Part shown: piece by piece, positions 1 to 6,207 of the stretch
Layout of the letters: each line of letters begins with the position of its first letter
Numbering within the stretch: the first letter of the stretch is position 1
DNA from: ARS21 sp964615505
GTDB lineage: Archaea > Nanobdellota > Nanobdellia > UBA10117 > ARS21
Length of the DNA stretch: 9,455 nt
Direction of reading: 5' to 3'
NCBI GenBank assembly: GCA_964615505.1
Contig: CAZTOR010000015.1
Location: forward strand, 1-9,455
Program-made: the position numbers and the translations under genes
Notes under the pieces: generated by a model
The model's input: only the letters and a program-made list of their open reading frames with translations
The model's database searches: none
What the model was told of the DNA's origin: nothing

Positions 1-819
1 GAATACAACCCAGGAGACACTGTTACTATCGAACTCGAATTAGAGAACGAAGAATGTGGTGGTTCAACTTGGACTGATGTAGTTTTTGAAGCATGGGTAG
101 AAGACAGCAATGGAAGAGTTTCTAGTGTTGAAGATACCTCAGAATTCAATCTAGGTGACGAAGAAGAAGATACACTTCGATTCAGTTTTGATCTAGAAGA
201 TGATGCTGATGCTGAAGAATCTTATCAAGTAGTTGTAAGAGCAACAGCTGACGAAGCTGACGAATATTTGTGGATGTCTGCAAATAATGAATTTAGTTTC
301 GAAGTTGAAAGAGAAGAACATAGCATCTTAATCACAGATGTTCAATATGATGCAAGTGCACAAGCAGGTGAAACTGTTGATGTAGCTGTAACAATGTTGA
401 ACAACGGAGAAGGTGATGAAGAAAATGTTCAAGTAAGTCTTTCTGTAGCTGGAGCAGCACAAACTTCAAGTTACTTCACTATTGAAGAAGACGAAGAAGT
501 AGTCCGATACTTCACTTTAACTGTTCCAACTGGAGCAAGCGGTGAAGAATTGTTGGTAGTTAGAGCAGCTAACGCAGACGCATCTGATTCCTATTCAGGA
601 AGCATTAGCGTAGGTGCAGCAGCAAGTGATTCAGATAGTTTAACTGAAGAACAAATCAACGCATTACTAGACGCACGATTGTCTGGCGGTGATGATGATT
701 CTGGAATTTCAGTAGCTTGGATTATTGCAGGTCTATTAGTTGTTTGGATGTTACATCAAAACAGCGGGAAAAAACCGGCAGCACGAGGACGACGAAAGTC
801 TAAGAAAGTTTACTATTAA
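1..819 (+). CDS. Acidic secreted protein with CARDB-like domains and C-terminal membrane anchor (5' end missing)
   Basis: The frame is open to the first base, so 272 C-terminal residues of a longer protein are visible. Two Ig-like beta-sandwich domains of the CARDB type can be read, at about residues 1-103 and 109-206. Each opens with a pattern such as AGETVDVAVTMLNNGEGDEE, followed by alternating polar and hydrophobic strands. A short helix-prone linker and an acidic GGDDD spacer lead to one membrane helix (about 237-252, core AWIIAGLLVVWML). A strongly basic tail of about 17 residues (KKPAARGRRKSKK) follows and should be cytoplasmic by the positive-inside rule. The outer part is very rich in Asp and Glu. 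Base composition is visibly more G+C-rich than the next gene, as expected for a highly expressed gene. By architecture it is a surface or S-layer-like protein, but that role is inferred. The following gene has similar topology. Confidence 0.68.
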   Translation, partial: EYNPGDTVTIELELENEECGGSTWTDVVFEAWVEDSNGRVSSVEDTSEFNLGDEEEDTLRFSFDLEDDADAEESYQVVVRATADEADEYLWMSANNEFSFEVEREEHSILITDVQYDASAQAGETVDVAVTMLNNGEGDEENVQVSLSVAGAAQTSSYFTIEEDEEVVRYFTLTVPTGASGEELLVVRAANADASDSYSGSISVGAAASDSDSLTEEQINALLDARLSGGDDDSGISVAWIIAGLLVVWMLHQNSGKKPAARGRRKSKKVYY

Positions 820-821
820 GT

Positions 822-850
822 GAGGGAATTATCCCTCTCTTTTTATTTTT
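822..850 (+). terminator. Hairpin plus T-tract terminator after the acidic surface-protein gene
   Basis: A perfect 6-bp inverted repeat, GAGGGA at 822-827 and TCCCTC at 832-837, encloses a 4-base loop. It begins three bases after the stop codon and is followed by a T-rich run (TCTTTTTATTTTTT). Archaeal RNA polymerase stops mainly on T-tracts, and the hairpin may help. It separates this transcript from the next gene, which has its own TATA box. Confidence 0.65.
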
Positions 851-874
851 TATAACCGGTTTATAGCATAAATA

Positions 875-883
875 TTTATATAT
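875..883 (+). promoter_or_regulatory. Archaeal TATA box for the large repeat-tail membrane protein
   Basis: TTTATATAT is centred about 29 bp before the ATG at 908, with an A-rich stretch just upstream where the BRE is expected. Archaeal transcription starts about 25 bp after the TATA centre, so the RNA would begin at or a few bases before the start codon. No ribosome-binding sequence is visible, in agreement with a leaderless mRNA. An AACCGGTT palindrome lies at 854-861, upstream. Confidence 0.6.
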
Positions 884-907
884 CGATTTCATGAAAGCTC
901 AATTGAA

Positions 908-3343
908 ATGAAGCGAACTATAATCTTAATTACATTACTAACATTAATTAGCCCAGTTTATGCAGGATTCACAATTAGTGCAGATTCAATTAATCCTTCT
1001 ATATGTCCTACTACTACTGAATTAATAACGGTTGAAGTAGTTAATCATGACAACATCTATAAATCATACAGCTTTGGTTTATCAGGAGAGGCGAGTTCAT
1101 GGACTGCAATGGCACCTTCTGGACTTATGTTGGCACCAAATGAACGAGGAAATGTATATTTGTACATTACTCCTTCAATGTATGCCCAAACTGGAAACCA
1201 TAACTTAAGATTCACAACATCTTCCTCAGGGAGAACTGAAAACCTAAATTTCAATGTCGAAGTTCCAGAATGTAACGGTTTAAGTTTATCTTCATTAAAT
1301 GAAGAAAGAGCAGTTTGTTCAGGAACAACTGGAGATTTTATGCTAACTTTGAATAATGACGGAAGATGGACTGAAACATATGATCTTGTTCTATCTGGAG
1401 CGGCTGCACACTGGGGTAGAATCGATAAGACCTCAATGACGCTAAATTCAGGCGATAGTGGAGCATTTAACGTATATATTACTCCGGAAAATGGCGAATA
1501 TGGGGAGTATTCGGTTACATTAACGGCCAACTCTAGGACAACTGATTCAGTTGTATCAAAAAAGCTGACTTTAATGTCAGAAGATTGTTACGATTTTGAT
1601 TTAAGTGCATCTGAAAATTTTGCGTCCTTCTGTGACAACTCGGAAGTAAGAATTCCTTTAAATATTGAAAATTTTGGAGTTGAACAAAATAGTTTTGAAT
1701 TGATACTGGACGGTAATTCCTGGTCTTCATTAAATACAGATCAATTAACAATTCCGGCTAGATCTTCAAAAACATTTGATTTAATTCTATCTCCTGAAAC
1801 CGGAAAGTTAGGTAATTATCAATTTGATATAACTGCTAAATCAATAAATAGCAATAAAAAAGATTCAACAAAAATAACAACTAATGTTTTGAGTTGTCGT
1901 AAATCAACTATGAGTCTATCAAAAGATTCAATTGAGCTGTGTCCAGGAGATTCAGAACTAATTGACGTATTATTGCTAAATTCTGGAAGATTCGAGGAAA
2001 CATATGCAATGAGTACAACTGGATCATCTTGGTCAACCATAGACAAGTCATTAATTAATTTAGATTCCGAAGATTCAGAAACAGTTAAACTGAAACTAAC
2101 AACAGATTATTCTACAACACCTGGAAAATACAAGACGTCAGTTATAGCAAATGTCCAAAGCATAGATGGAAAAGAGTTAAGATCAGATTTAGAAATTAAA
2201 GTTAACAATCCGAGTTCATGTTATTCAGTTTCTGCAGATACTGATTCATCTGTTGAAGTGGGTATCGGCACTGGAACTTTAATGCCCATAACCTTAAAGA
2301 ACACTGGATCAAGAGAAGACACGTATCAATTAACGCTTACTGGAGATGCAACACAGTATGCACAAATTAATCCTGGATCAATTTCTATAGCCGGAAATTC
2401 AGAAGATACAAGTTATTTATTTTTATCATTACCAAGAGATGCAGAATTAGGCCTATATGATCTTAAAGTAATTGTGGAGTCTGAAAGATCTACATTAAAG
2501 GTTCCAATAAATATAATTGCAAAACAAGGTAGAGTTGACAAGATATTATCTAATATTAATGAAGTTACTGGAAAGACTACTGCAAATCTTGCAAAAAATT
2601 TTAATTCATTTTCAACAACAATTTCCAATTTAATTGGAGATTCATCCAATTGGATTAAAAATTTGATGATTTCTGAAGACAGTTATTTGGTTAAGTATTG
2701 GTATGCTTTTCCAATAATTTTCTTATTAATGATTATATCAATGTTTAGATTCAATAATGATTCTTGGATGAAAGATTTAGAATTATTAGAAAAAGAATTA
2801 GATATTAAACCAAAAAAGAAGAAAAGTCTAATTGATAATTTGAGCGAACGATTGAAGGAATACAAGAAAAAAAATAATAAAAGAAAAGTTGTAACTAAAA
2901 CAATATCAAAACCAACAAAAAAATCAGAATCTAAACTATCGATTTACTGGAAGAAATTTGATAAGTGGTTAAATGAAGAAATTGATATTCCTGTTGAAAA
3001 AAGAAAAAAATCTTCAAAAATTAAAAAAACAAAAAAGAAAACAAAAAAGAAAACAAANNNNNNNNNNNNNNNNNNNNNNNNNNNNNNNNNNNNNNNNNNN
3101 NNNNNNNNNNNNNNNNNNNNNNNNNNNNNNNNNNNNNNNNNNNNNNNNNNNNNNNNNAAAACAAAAAAGAAAACAAAAAAGAAAACAAACAAAACTTGGA
3201 AATTTTTTTTAGATTGGCTGGATTCAGAACCCAAAAAGAAAACAAAAAAGAAAACAAAAAAGAAAATAAAAAAGAAAACAAACAAAAATAAAAAAGAAAA
3301 ATCTCTTTGGCAAAAATTTCTTGATTGGTTAGACGAGGAATGA
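908..3343 (+). CDS. Membrane-anchored Ig-like repeat protein with lysine-rich cytoplasmic tail carrying W-x-x-F-x-x-W-L motifs (contains assembly gap)
   Basis: About 811 residues, the exact length being unknown because 100 N interrupt the gene. A signal peptide (residues 1-19, cleavage after VYA) is followed by five repeats of about 100 residues resembling NEW3/CARDB domains (about 20-122, 123-227, 228-330, 331-438, 439-540). They share W-S-x-[IL]-D/N and G-x-Y-x-[VF]-x-[LIV]-T-A patterns. Cysteines 33/122, 137/227, 242/330 and 345/438 bracket repeats 1-4; repeat 5 has none. A linker (541-590) leads to one membrane helix (about 596-613). The remaining ~198 residues should be cytoplasmic: a charged helical segment, then three copies of W-x-x-F-x-x-W-L-x-x-E (from residues 681, 764 and 801) separated by KKKT repeats. 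The last copy ends the protein. The reading frame is the same on both sides of the gap. The gene is coupled by ATGA to the next one. Function is unknown; an envelope protein that anchors or contacts something inside the cell is an inference. Confidence 0.75.
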   Translation: MKRTIILITLLTLISPVYAGFTISADSINPSICPTTTELITVEVVNHDNIYKSYSFGLSGEASSWTAMAPSGLMLAPNERGNVYLYITPSMYAQTGNHNLRFTTSSSGRTENLNFNVEVPECNGLSLSSLNEERAVCSGTTGDFMLTLNNDGRWTETYDLVLSGAAAHWGRIDKTSMTLNSGDSGAFNVYITPENGEYGEYSVTLTANSRTTDSVVSKKLTLMSEDCYDFDLSASENFASFCDNSEVRIPLNIENFGVEQNSFELILDGNSWSSLNTDQLTIPARSSKTFDLILSPETGKLGNYQFDITAKSINSNKKDSTKITTNVLSCRKSTMSLSKDSIELCPGDSELIDVLLLNSGRFEETYAMSTTGSSWSTIDKSLINLDSEDSETVKLKLTTDYSTTPGKYKTSVIANVQSIDGKELRSDLEIKVNNPSSCYSVSADTDSSVEVGIGTGTLMPITLKNTGSREDTYQLTLTGDATQYAQINPGSISIAGNSEDTSYLFLSLPRDAELGLYDLKVIVESERSTLKVPINIIAKQGRVDKILSNINEVTGKTTANLAKNFNSFSTTISNLIGDSSNWIKNLMISEDSYLVKYWYAFPIIFLLMIISMFRFNNDSWMKDLELLEKELDIKPKKKKSLIDNLSERLKEYKKKNNKRKVVTKTISKPTKKSESKLSIYWKKFDKWLNEEIDIPVEKRKKSSKIKKTKKKTKKKTXXXXXXXXXXXXXXXXXXXXXXXXXXXXXXXXXXKTKKKTKKKTNKTWKFFLDWLDSEPKKKTKKKTKKKIKKKTNKNKKEKSLWQKFLDWLDEE
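3023..3280 (+). repeat. 12-bp tandem repeat encoding KKKT, interrupted by the assembly gap
   Basis: The unit AAAAAGAAAACA (Lys-Lys-Lys-Thr with flanks) repeats at 3023-3057, 3158-3187 and 3233-3280. One copy in the last block has ATA (Ile) in place of ACA. The copies are almost identical at DNA level and consist nearly only of A with spaced G and C. The gap at 3058-3157 falls within the array, so the true copy number is not known. A module encoding the W-x-x-F-L-D-W-L-D segment interrupts the array at 3188-3232. Confidence 0.9.
3058..3157. other. Assembly gap of exactly 100 N
   Basis: Exactly 100 N lie inside the KKKT-encoding array. A round 100 is the customary placeholder for a gap of unknown size, so the real stretch may be shorter or longer. 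The repeat units flanking it stay in one frame across the placeholder, but 100 is not a multiple of three within itself, so this agreement may be chance. Confidence 0.97.
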
Positions 3344-4035
3344 GTTTCTTAGATGATTTATTGGAAGTCAGATATACATTAGCCCAAGGATATATTAATA
3401 ATTCAGATTTCAATAATATTGAGTTTTCACCAATTAATTTTCAGATTTCTAAAGAAACGATTAATGAATTTGCCAAGGAATCAAGAGGTTGGAAAACGTT
3501 AGATAATACGCGATCTCGTGCTAGAAGAGATTCAGATGGAAGGTTAATTATTAAAAGACCTTATGATGGAATTAGAAAAAGGTTGAGAAAAATTAATGAA
3601 GCAGAGTATATGTTATTGGGTAATAAAATAGTAGAAAAGGAACGTATACCTCCCGAAAAAGCAATGTTTAATTTTAAAAATTTTGAATACGAGTACGAGC
3701 TAGAGATGGATATTAGATCAGATTATAATTTTTTACCTTTGCTCGAGTCATTGTCTTCGACTGAACCAAACCCTCAATTTTTAGAATGTAATTTAAAAAA
3801 ACAAAACATAATTACAAAGGATATTTTGTTTGAAGAACCAAAATACTTAATCGATGTTACTAATAAATATTGGAATTCTCCAGATAATAAATATTCTTGG
3901 TTTTCAGTGTTCTATATGCTGGATTCAAAGGATGAACTGAAACAAAATTTAATTGATAACTTGGACAAAACTTCCGGGCGAAGATATGAAAATTATTTAA
4001 TTGATAGGTTAATGGCAGAAGAATTCAGAACTTAA
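3340..4035 (+). CDS. Unrecognised 231-residue soluble protein coupled to the repeat-tail membrane protein
   Basis: I do not recognise this protein. The ATG at 3340 overlaps the upstream TGA as ATGA, which supports this start over a TTG 15 bp earlier and implies translational coupling. There is no signal peptide or membrane helix, so it should be cytoplasmic. The N-terminus (SFLDDLLE) resembles the FLDWLDEE ending of the upstream tail. A basic segment at about residues 58-86 (RSRARR, KRPYDGIRKRLRK) could bind nucleic acid or an acidic partner. Residues 102-145 are acidic and aromatic. The C-terminal third contains YWNSPDNKYSWFSVFYML and a charged helical end. The 3' end overlaps the convergent RNase Z gene by 11 bp. 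Given the coupling, a partner of the cytoplasmic tail of the upstream protein is a reasonable inference, nothing more. Confidence 0.8.
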   Translation: MSFLDDLLEVRYTLAQGYINNSDFNNIEFSPINFQISKETINEFAKESRGWKTLDNTRSRARRDSDGRLIIKRPYDGIRKRLRKINEAEYMLLGNKIVEKERIPPEKAMFNFKNFEYEYELEMDIRSDYNFLPLLESLSSTEPNPQFLECNLKKQNIITKDILFEEPKYLIDVTNKYWNSPDNKYSWFSVFYMLDSKDELKQNLIDNLDKTSGRRYENYLIDRLMAEEFRT

Positions 4036-4933
4036 CTTCCATAAAATCTCGAGCCATACTCAATTTTCCTTTAAATACAGATTTTGCTTCAGATTCCAAT
4101 TCTTTTGTTGAACGATATCTTTGACTAAAGTGAGTTAAAACTAGATGATCGACTTTGGCCTTTTTACCCAATTTGGCAGCTTCTTTAGTAGTCATATGAC
4201 CGCCCTTTTCTGCAGAATCCTTTATTTTATTTGAAAAAGTTGCTTCACATAAAAATACATCTGCATTTTTTGCCAAATCAACAATTTGTTCGCAATACGA
4301 AGTATCAATTGTAACTGCAAATTTTTTACCAGGTTTTACATATGTTACCTTTTTCCAACTAATTTTTTTCCCATCAATAGTAACGTCCTTTTTCAAAGTC
4401 AAATCTCTAAGAGATGGATGTTTTGTTTTTACTCCTAACTCTTTCAAAAGGTTAGTATCAATTCGTATCTTTTCTTTTTCTTCAAAAGCATAGCCTAAAC
4501 AAGGAATGGGATGACTTAATAGAACGGCATTTATTTTATACTTATCATTTTCAAGGATAGTTGTTACTTTTTTTGGATTAATTTCTTTAATATCTAATTT
4601 ATAGCTCAGCCTATCTGACTCATATGCTTTCATAATTGCACCCAATTTATTTTTTGTTCCGATTGGACCATAAATTTCAAGTCTAGCTGTTCTTCGATTC
4701 ATCCCCATACTCTGCAAAAGTCCTGGAAGTCCCAATACATGATCTCCGTGCCAGTGAGAAATGAAAATTTTATTTATTTTTTGAGGATTTTCATTAGATA
4801 CTCTGAGCTGTCTTTGTGTGCCTTCCCCGCAATCGAATAAGAGACTTTCTCCAGAATAATTCAACAAATTTGCAGTATGATTTCGAGTTCGTGTTGGAAA
4901 TGCTGAAGATGTCCCAAGTATCCTCAATTTCAT
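4025..4933 (-). CDS. rnz: Ribonuclease Z (tRNA 3' endonuclease)
   Basis: A 302-residue metallo-beta-lactamase-fold enzyme that cuts pre-tRNA after the discriminator base so that CCA can be added. The zinc-binding set is complete: HWHGDH (H60, H62, D64, H65), H141 in LLSHPIPCLGYAF, D210 in FAVTIDTSYC, and H268 in LTHFSQRY. The conserved GGHMTTKEAA segment (H246) is also present. The N-terminus MKLRILGTSSAFPT with FDCGEGTQRQL is typical of the short RNase Z form, and about 300 residues is the usual length. Residues 150-190 correspond to the flexible arm that grips the tRNA elbow. It diverges from endA across 41 bp, pairing 3' processing with intron removal. On the minus strand TTTTTATA (4955-4962) is centred about 25 bp before the ATG, suggesting a leaderless mRNA. 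Its last 11 bp overlap the convergent upstream gene. Confidence 0.96.
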   Translation of the reverse strand: MKLRILGTSSAFPTRTRNHTANLLNYSGESLLFDCGEGTQRQLRVSNENPQKINKIFISHWHGDHVLGLPGLLQSMGMNRRTARLEIYGPIGTKNKLGAIMKAYESDRLSYKLDIKEINPKKVTTILENDKYKINAVLLSHPIPCLGYAFEEKEKIRIDTNLLKELGVKTKHPSLRDLTLKKDVTIDGKKISWKKVTYVKPGKKFAVTIDTSYCEQIVDLAKNADVFLCEATFSNKIKDSAEKGGHMTTKEAAKLGKKAKVDHLVLTHFSQRYRSTKELESEAKSVFKGKLSMARDFMEVKF

Positions 4934-4974
4934 AATTGAATAACTTTTTTAATGTATAAAAAGGTAATTTTTTA
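4934..4974. promoter_or_regulatory. Divergent promoter region between rnz and endA
   Basis: The 41-bp spacer must hold both promoters. For rnz the minus-strand sequence TTTTTATA at 4955-4962 is a good TATA box at the leaderless distance. For endA the only candidate at the right distance is the weak TTTTTTAAT at 4945-4953, centred about 26 bp before its ATG. The two boxes nearly touch, so TBP/TFB binding to one may hinder the other; that is inference. Confidence 0.5.
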
Positions 4975-5448
4975 ATGGAATCTGGAAAACTTGTAGGAGA
5001 TAAAACAGTTCTTGAAAGCACAAAGTTATATATTAAAAATTTCGGAACCGTTGATTCGGGGAAATTAGTATTGAGTTCAGAAGAAACACTTTTTCTAATT
5101 GAGAAAAAGAAAATAGATATTGGACTTTCATTCACTGAGACTCTTAAAAAATTATCTCGAAAGCAAAGAAATCTATCAGAGCGATTTGCAGTGTATAAAG
5201 ACATGCGTTCAAAAGGATATATTCTAAAGAGCGGTCTAAAATTTGGATGTGATTTTAGAGTATATGAAAATAAGAAAAATCATGCAAAATGGCTTTTATT
5301 TGTTACTAAAGATTCAGAAAAACTTCAGTGGAAAAACTTCTCAGGAATGGCAAGAGTTGCTAATTCAACAAAAAAGAATGTTCTAGTTGCAATTGTAGAT
5401 TCAGAGAATTCTCCAACTTATTTTGAAATTTCTTGGAAAAAAATATAA
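4975..5448 (+). CDS. endA: tRNA-splicing endonuclease EndA
   Basis: A 157-residue archaeal tRNA-intron endonuclease, which cleaves both splice sites at a bulge-helix-bulge in pre-tRNA. The N-terminal domain starts as usual for the family (GKLVGDKTVL) and supports this start. The catalytic domain has YKDMRSKGYILKSGLKFGCD and the triad: Y97 in FRVY, H103 in HAKWLLFV, and a lysine at 133/134 in STKKNVLVAIVD. The single-unit length matches the homotetrameric (alpha4) type, slightly short. Tyr and His are only six residues apart, against roughly ten in characterised euryarchaeal enzymes, so that loop is reduced. The gene diverges from rnz and its TAA overlaps the next ATG (TAATG), so the zinc-ribbon gene is probably co-translated. 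Confidence 0.92.
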   Translation: MESGKLVGDKTVLESTKLYIKNFGTVDSGKLVLSSEETLFLIEKKKIDIGLSFTETLKKLSRKQRNLSERFAVYKDMRSKGYILKSGLKFGCDFRVYENKKNHAKWLLFVTKDSEKLQWKNFSGMARVANSTKKNVLVAIVDSENSPTYFEISWKKI

Positions 5449-5648
5449 TGGAATTTATCGGATGGGTTTGTACAAATTGTAAAAGAGCAATAAATTCAGG
5501 AAAGCAAAAATTTCAAAAAGATTCTAGAGTGAAGTGTTACGGCTGTAATAAATCTACAAAATTATTAAATACAATCCGCTCTTCAATTTCTAGAGATTCT
5601 TTGAAAATAACTGAATGGGTTAAAAAATACAATTCTACCAAATTGTAA
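5448..5648 (+). CDS. Small zinc-ribbon protein coupled to EndA
   Basis: A 66-residue protein starting at the ATG within TAATG, one base overlapping the endA stop; a TTG 15 bp earlier is less likely. Two CxxC pairs, C8/C11 (WVCTNCKR) and C30/C33 (VKCYGCNK), form a zinc ribbon spaced by 18 residues. The spacer is basic (SGKQKFQKDSRVK). The C-terminal half lacks cysteines, has a helical look and ends EWVKKYNSTKL. Many archaeal zinc ribbons of this size bind RNA or assist RNA-acting complexes, and the link to endA points that way, but the family is not one I can name. The last 14 bp overlap the convergent metallopeptidase gene. Confidence 0.82.
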   Translation: MEFIGWVCTNCKRAINSGKQKFQKDSRVKCYGCNKSTKLLNTIRSSISRDSLKITEWVKKYNSTKL

Positions 5649-6207
5649 GTCTGAAATGATTTTCCTTTAACCACTTTTTATGTTTATTATAATCCGGACA
5701 CATGTTTTCAACATGTTTCCAAAATCTATGAGAATGATTCATTTCTAATCTATGACATAATTCATGAATTACAACATATTCAATAACTTCAGGAGGTGCC
5801 ATTGCCAATTTCCAATTAAAATTCAAATTACCTTTACTCGAACAAGATGCCCAACGTGTTTTTTGAGACTTAACAGATATGTTGTTAATCTCGAATTTAT
5901 TATCTGTATTATGCAAATAAACCAAACCTTCAACAATCCTTCGGGTTTCATTTCTATAAAATGATTCATCAATGGGACCGCTTATTTCTTTACCTAAATG
6001 TAAATAAGTATCTCTTGCAGATTCATATTTTTTCCAATTATTTTTTATCCAGAATTTCTTTTTTGATACAAATTCATTTATAAATTTAACCGGTATTTTT
6101 TGACCAGCATTTATTCTAATTCCTTTTTCATTAATTTTTATCGAAACGGACTTACTATTGGTCCAATTAATATTGTAGGGTATTCCTAAACTATCTAACA
6201 ATTCCAT
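5635..6207 (-). CDS. YgjP-like (DUF45) zinc metallopeptidase
   Basis: A 190-residue protein of the YgjP/DUF45 family, relatives of the SprT/M48-like gluzincins. The signature block is clear: KTRWASCSSKGNLNFNWKL (116-134), PPEVIEYVVIHELCHRLEMN with the HExxH site H148-E149-L-C-H152, and NHSHRFW, where H158 is the probable third zinc ligand. It ends with CPDYNKHKKWL as family members do. The N-terminal part is a little shorter than in the roughly 230-residue bacterial YgjP proteins. No signal peptide or membrane helix is seen, so it is cytoplasmic. Substrates of the family are poorly known. The ATG directly follows the TAA of the upstream membrane-protein gene with no spacer, so the two form an operon and are probably coupled in translation. 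Confidence 0.9.
   Translation of the reverse strand: MELLDSLGIPYNINWTNSKSVSIKINEKGIRINAGQKIPVKFINEFVSKKKFWIKNNWKKYESARDTYLHLGKEISGPIDESFYRNETRRIVEGLVYLHNTDNKFEINNISVKSQKTRWASCSSKGNLNFNWKLAMAPPEVIEYVVIHELCHRLEMNHSHRFWKHVENMCPDYNKHKKWLKENHFRLTIW

Noticed and set aside
1..819. Halophile origin (Nanohaloarchaea or haloarchaea) suggested by the very acidic first protein.
   Set aside because: The other proteins are lysine-rich and not acidic, and the DNA is A/T-rich, so the acidity is a trait of that surface protein and not of the proteome.
891..911. A seven-codon frame (ATG AAA GCT ... TGA) overlapping the start of the large membrane-protein gene as a possible regulatory leader peptide.
   Set aside because: The TATA box at 875-883 puts the expected transcript start near 904-906, after this ATG, so it would not be in the mRNA.
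1057..2649. Four minus-strand frames of 72-157 codons within the Ig-like repeat gene.
   Set aside because: They lie wholly inside a well-supported coding gene, have no recognisable motifs and no promoter, and read as shadows.
3023..3280. CRISPR-like array because of regularly repeated units.
   Set aside because: Units are 12 bp, in frame, with no unique spacers of CRISPR length and no Cas genes.
3325..3339. Earlier TTG start adding MVRRG to the unknown 231-residue protein.
   Set aside because: The ATG at 3340 forms a typical ATGA coupling with the upstream stop; TTG would make a longer overlap without any start signal. The same reasoning favours 5448 over the TTG at 5433.
3300..3360. Programmed frameshift joining the membrane-protein tail to the 231-residue protein.
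   Set aside because: No slippery heptamer or stable downstream stem is visible at the junction; the ATGA overlap explains the arrangement.
2944..3413. Long frames on the opposite strand and in other frames through the KKKT region (poly-Phe/Leu-rich translations).
   Set aside because: They are mirror images of an A-rich tandem repeat, pass through the N gap, and have no plausible domain or start signal.
5659..5690. T-rich stretch after the zinc-ribbon gene as a terminator.
   Set aside because: It lies within the coding sequence of the convergent metallopeptidase and the whole region is A/T-rich, so composition alone cannot support a call.
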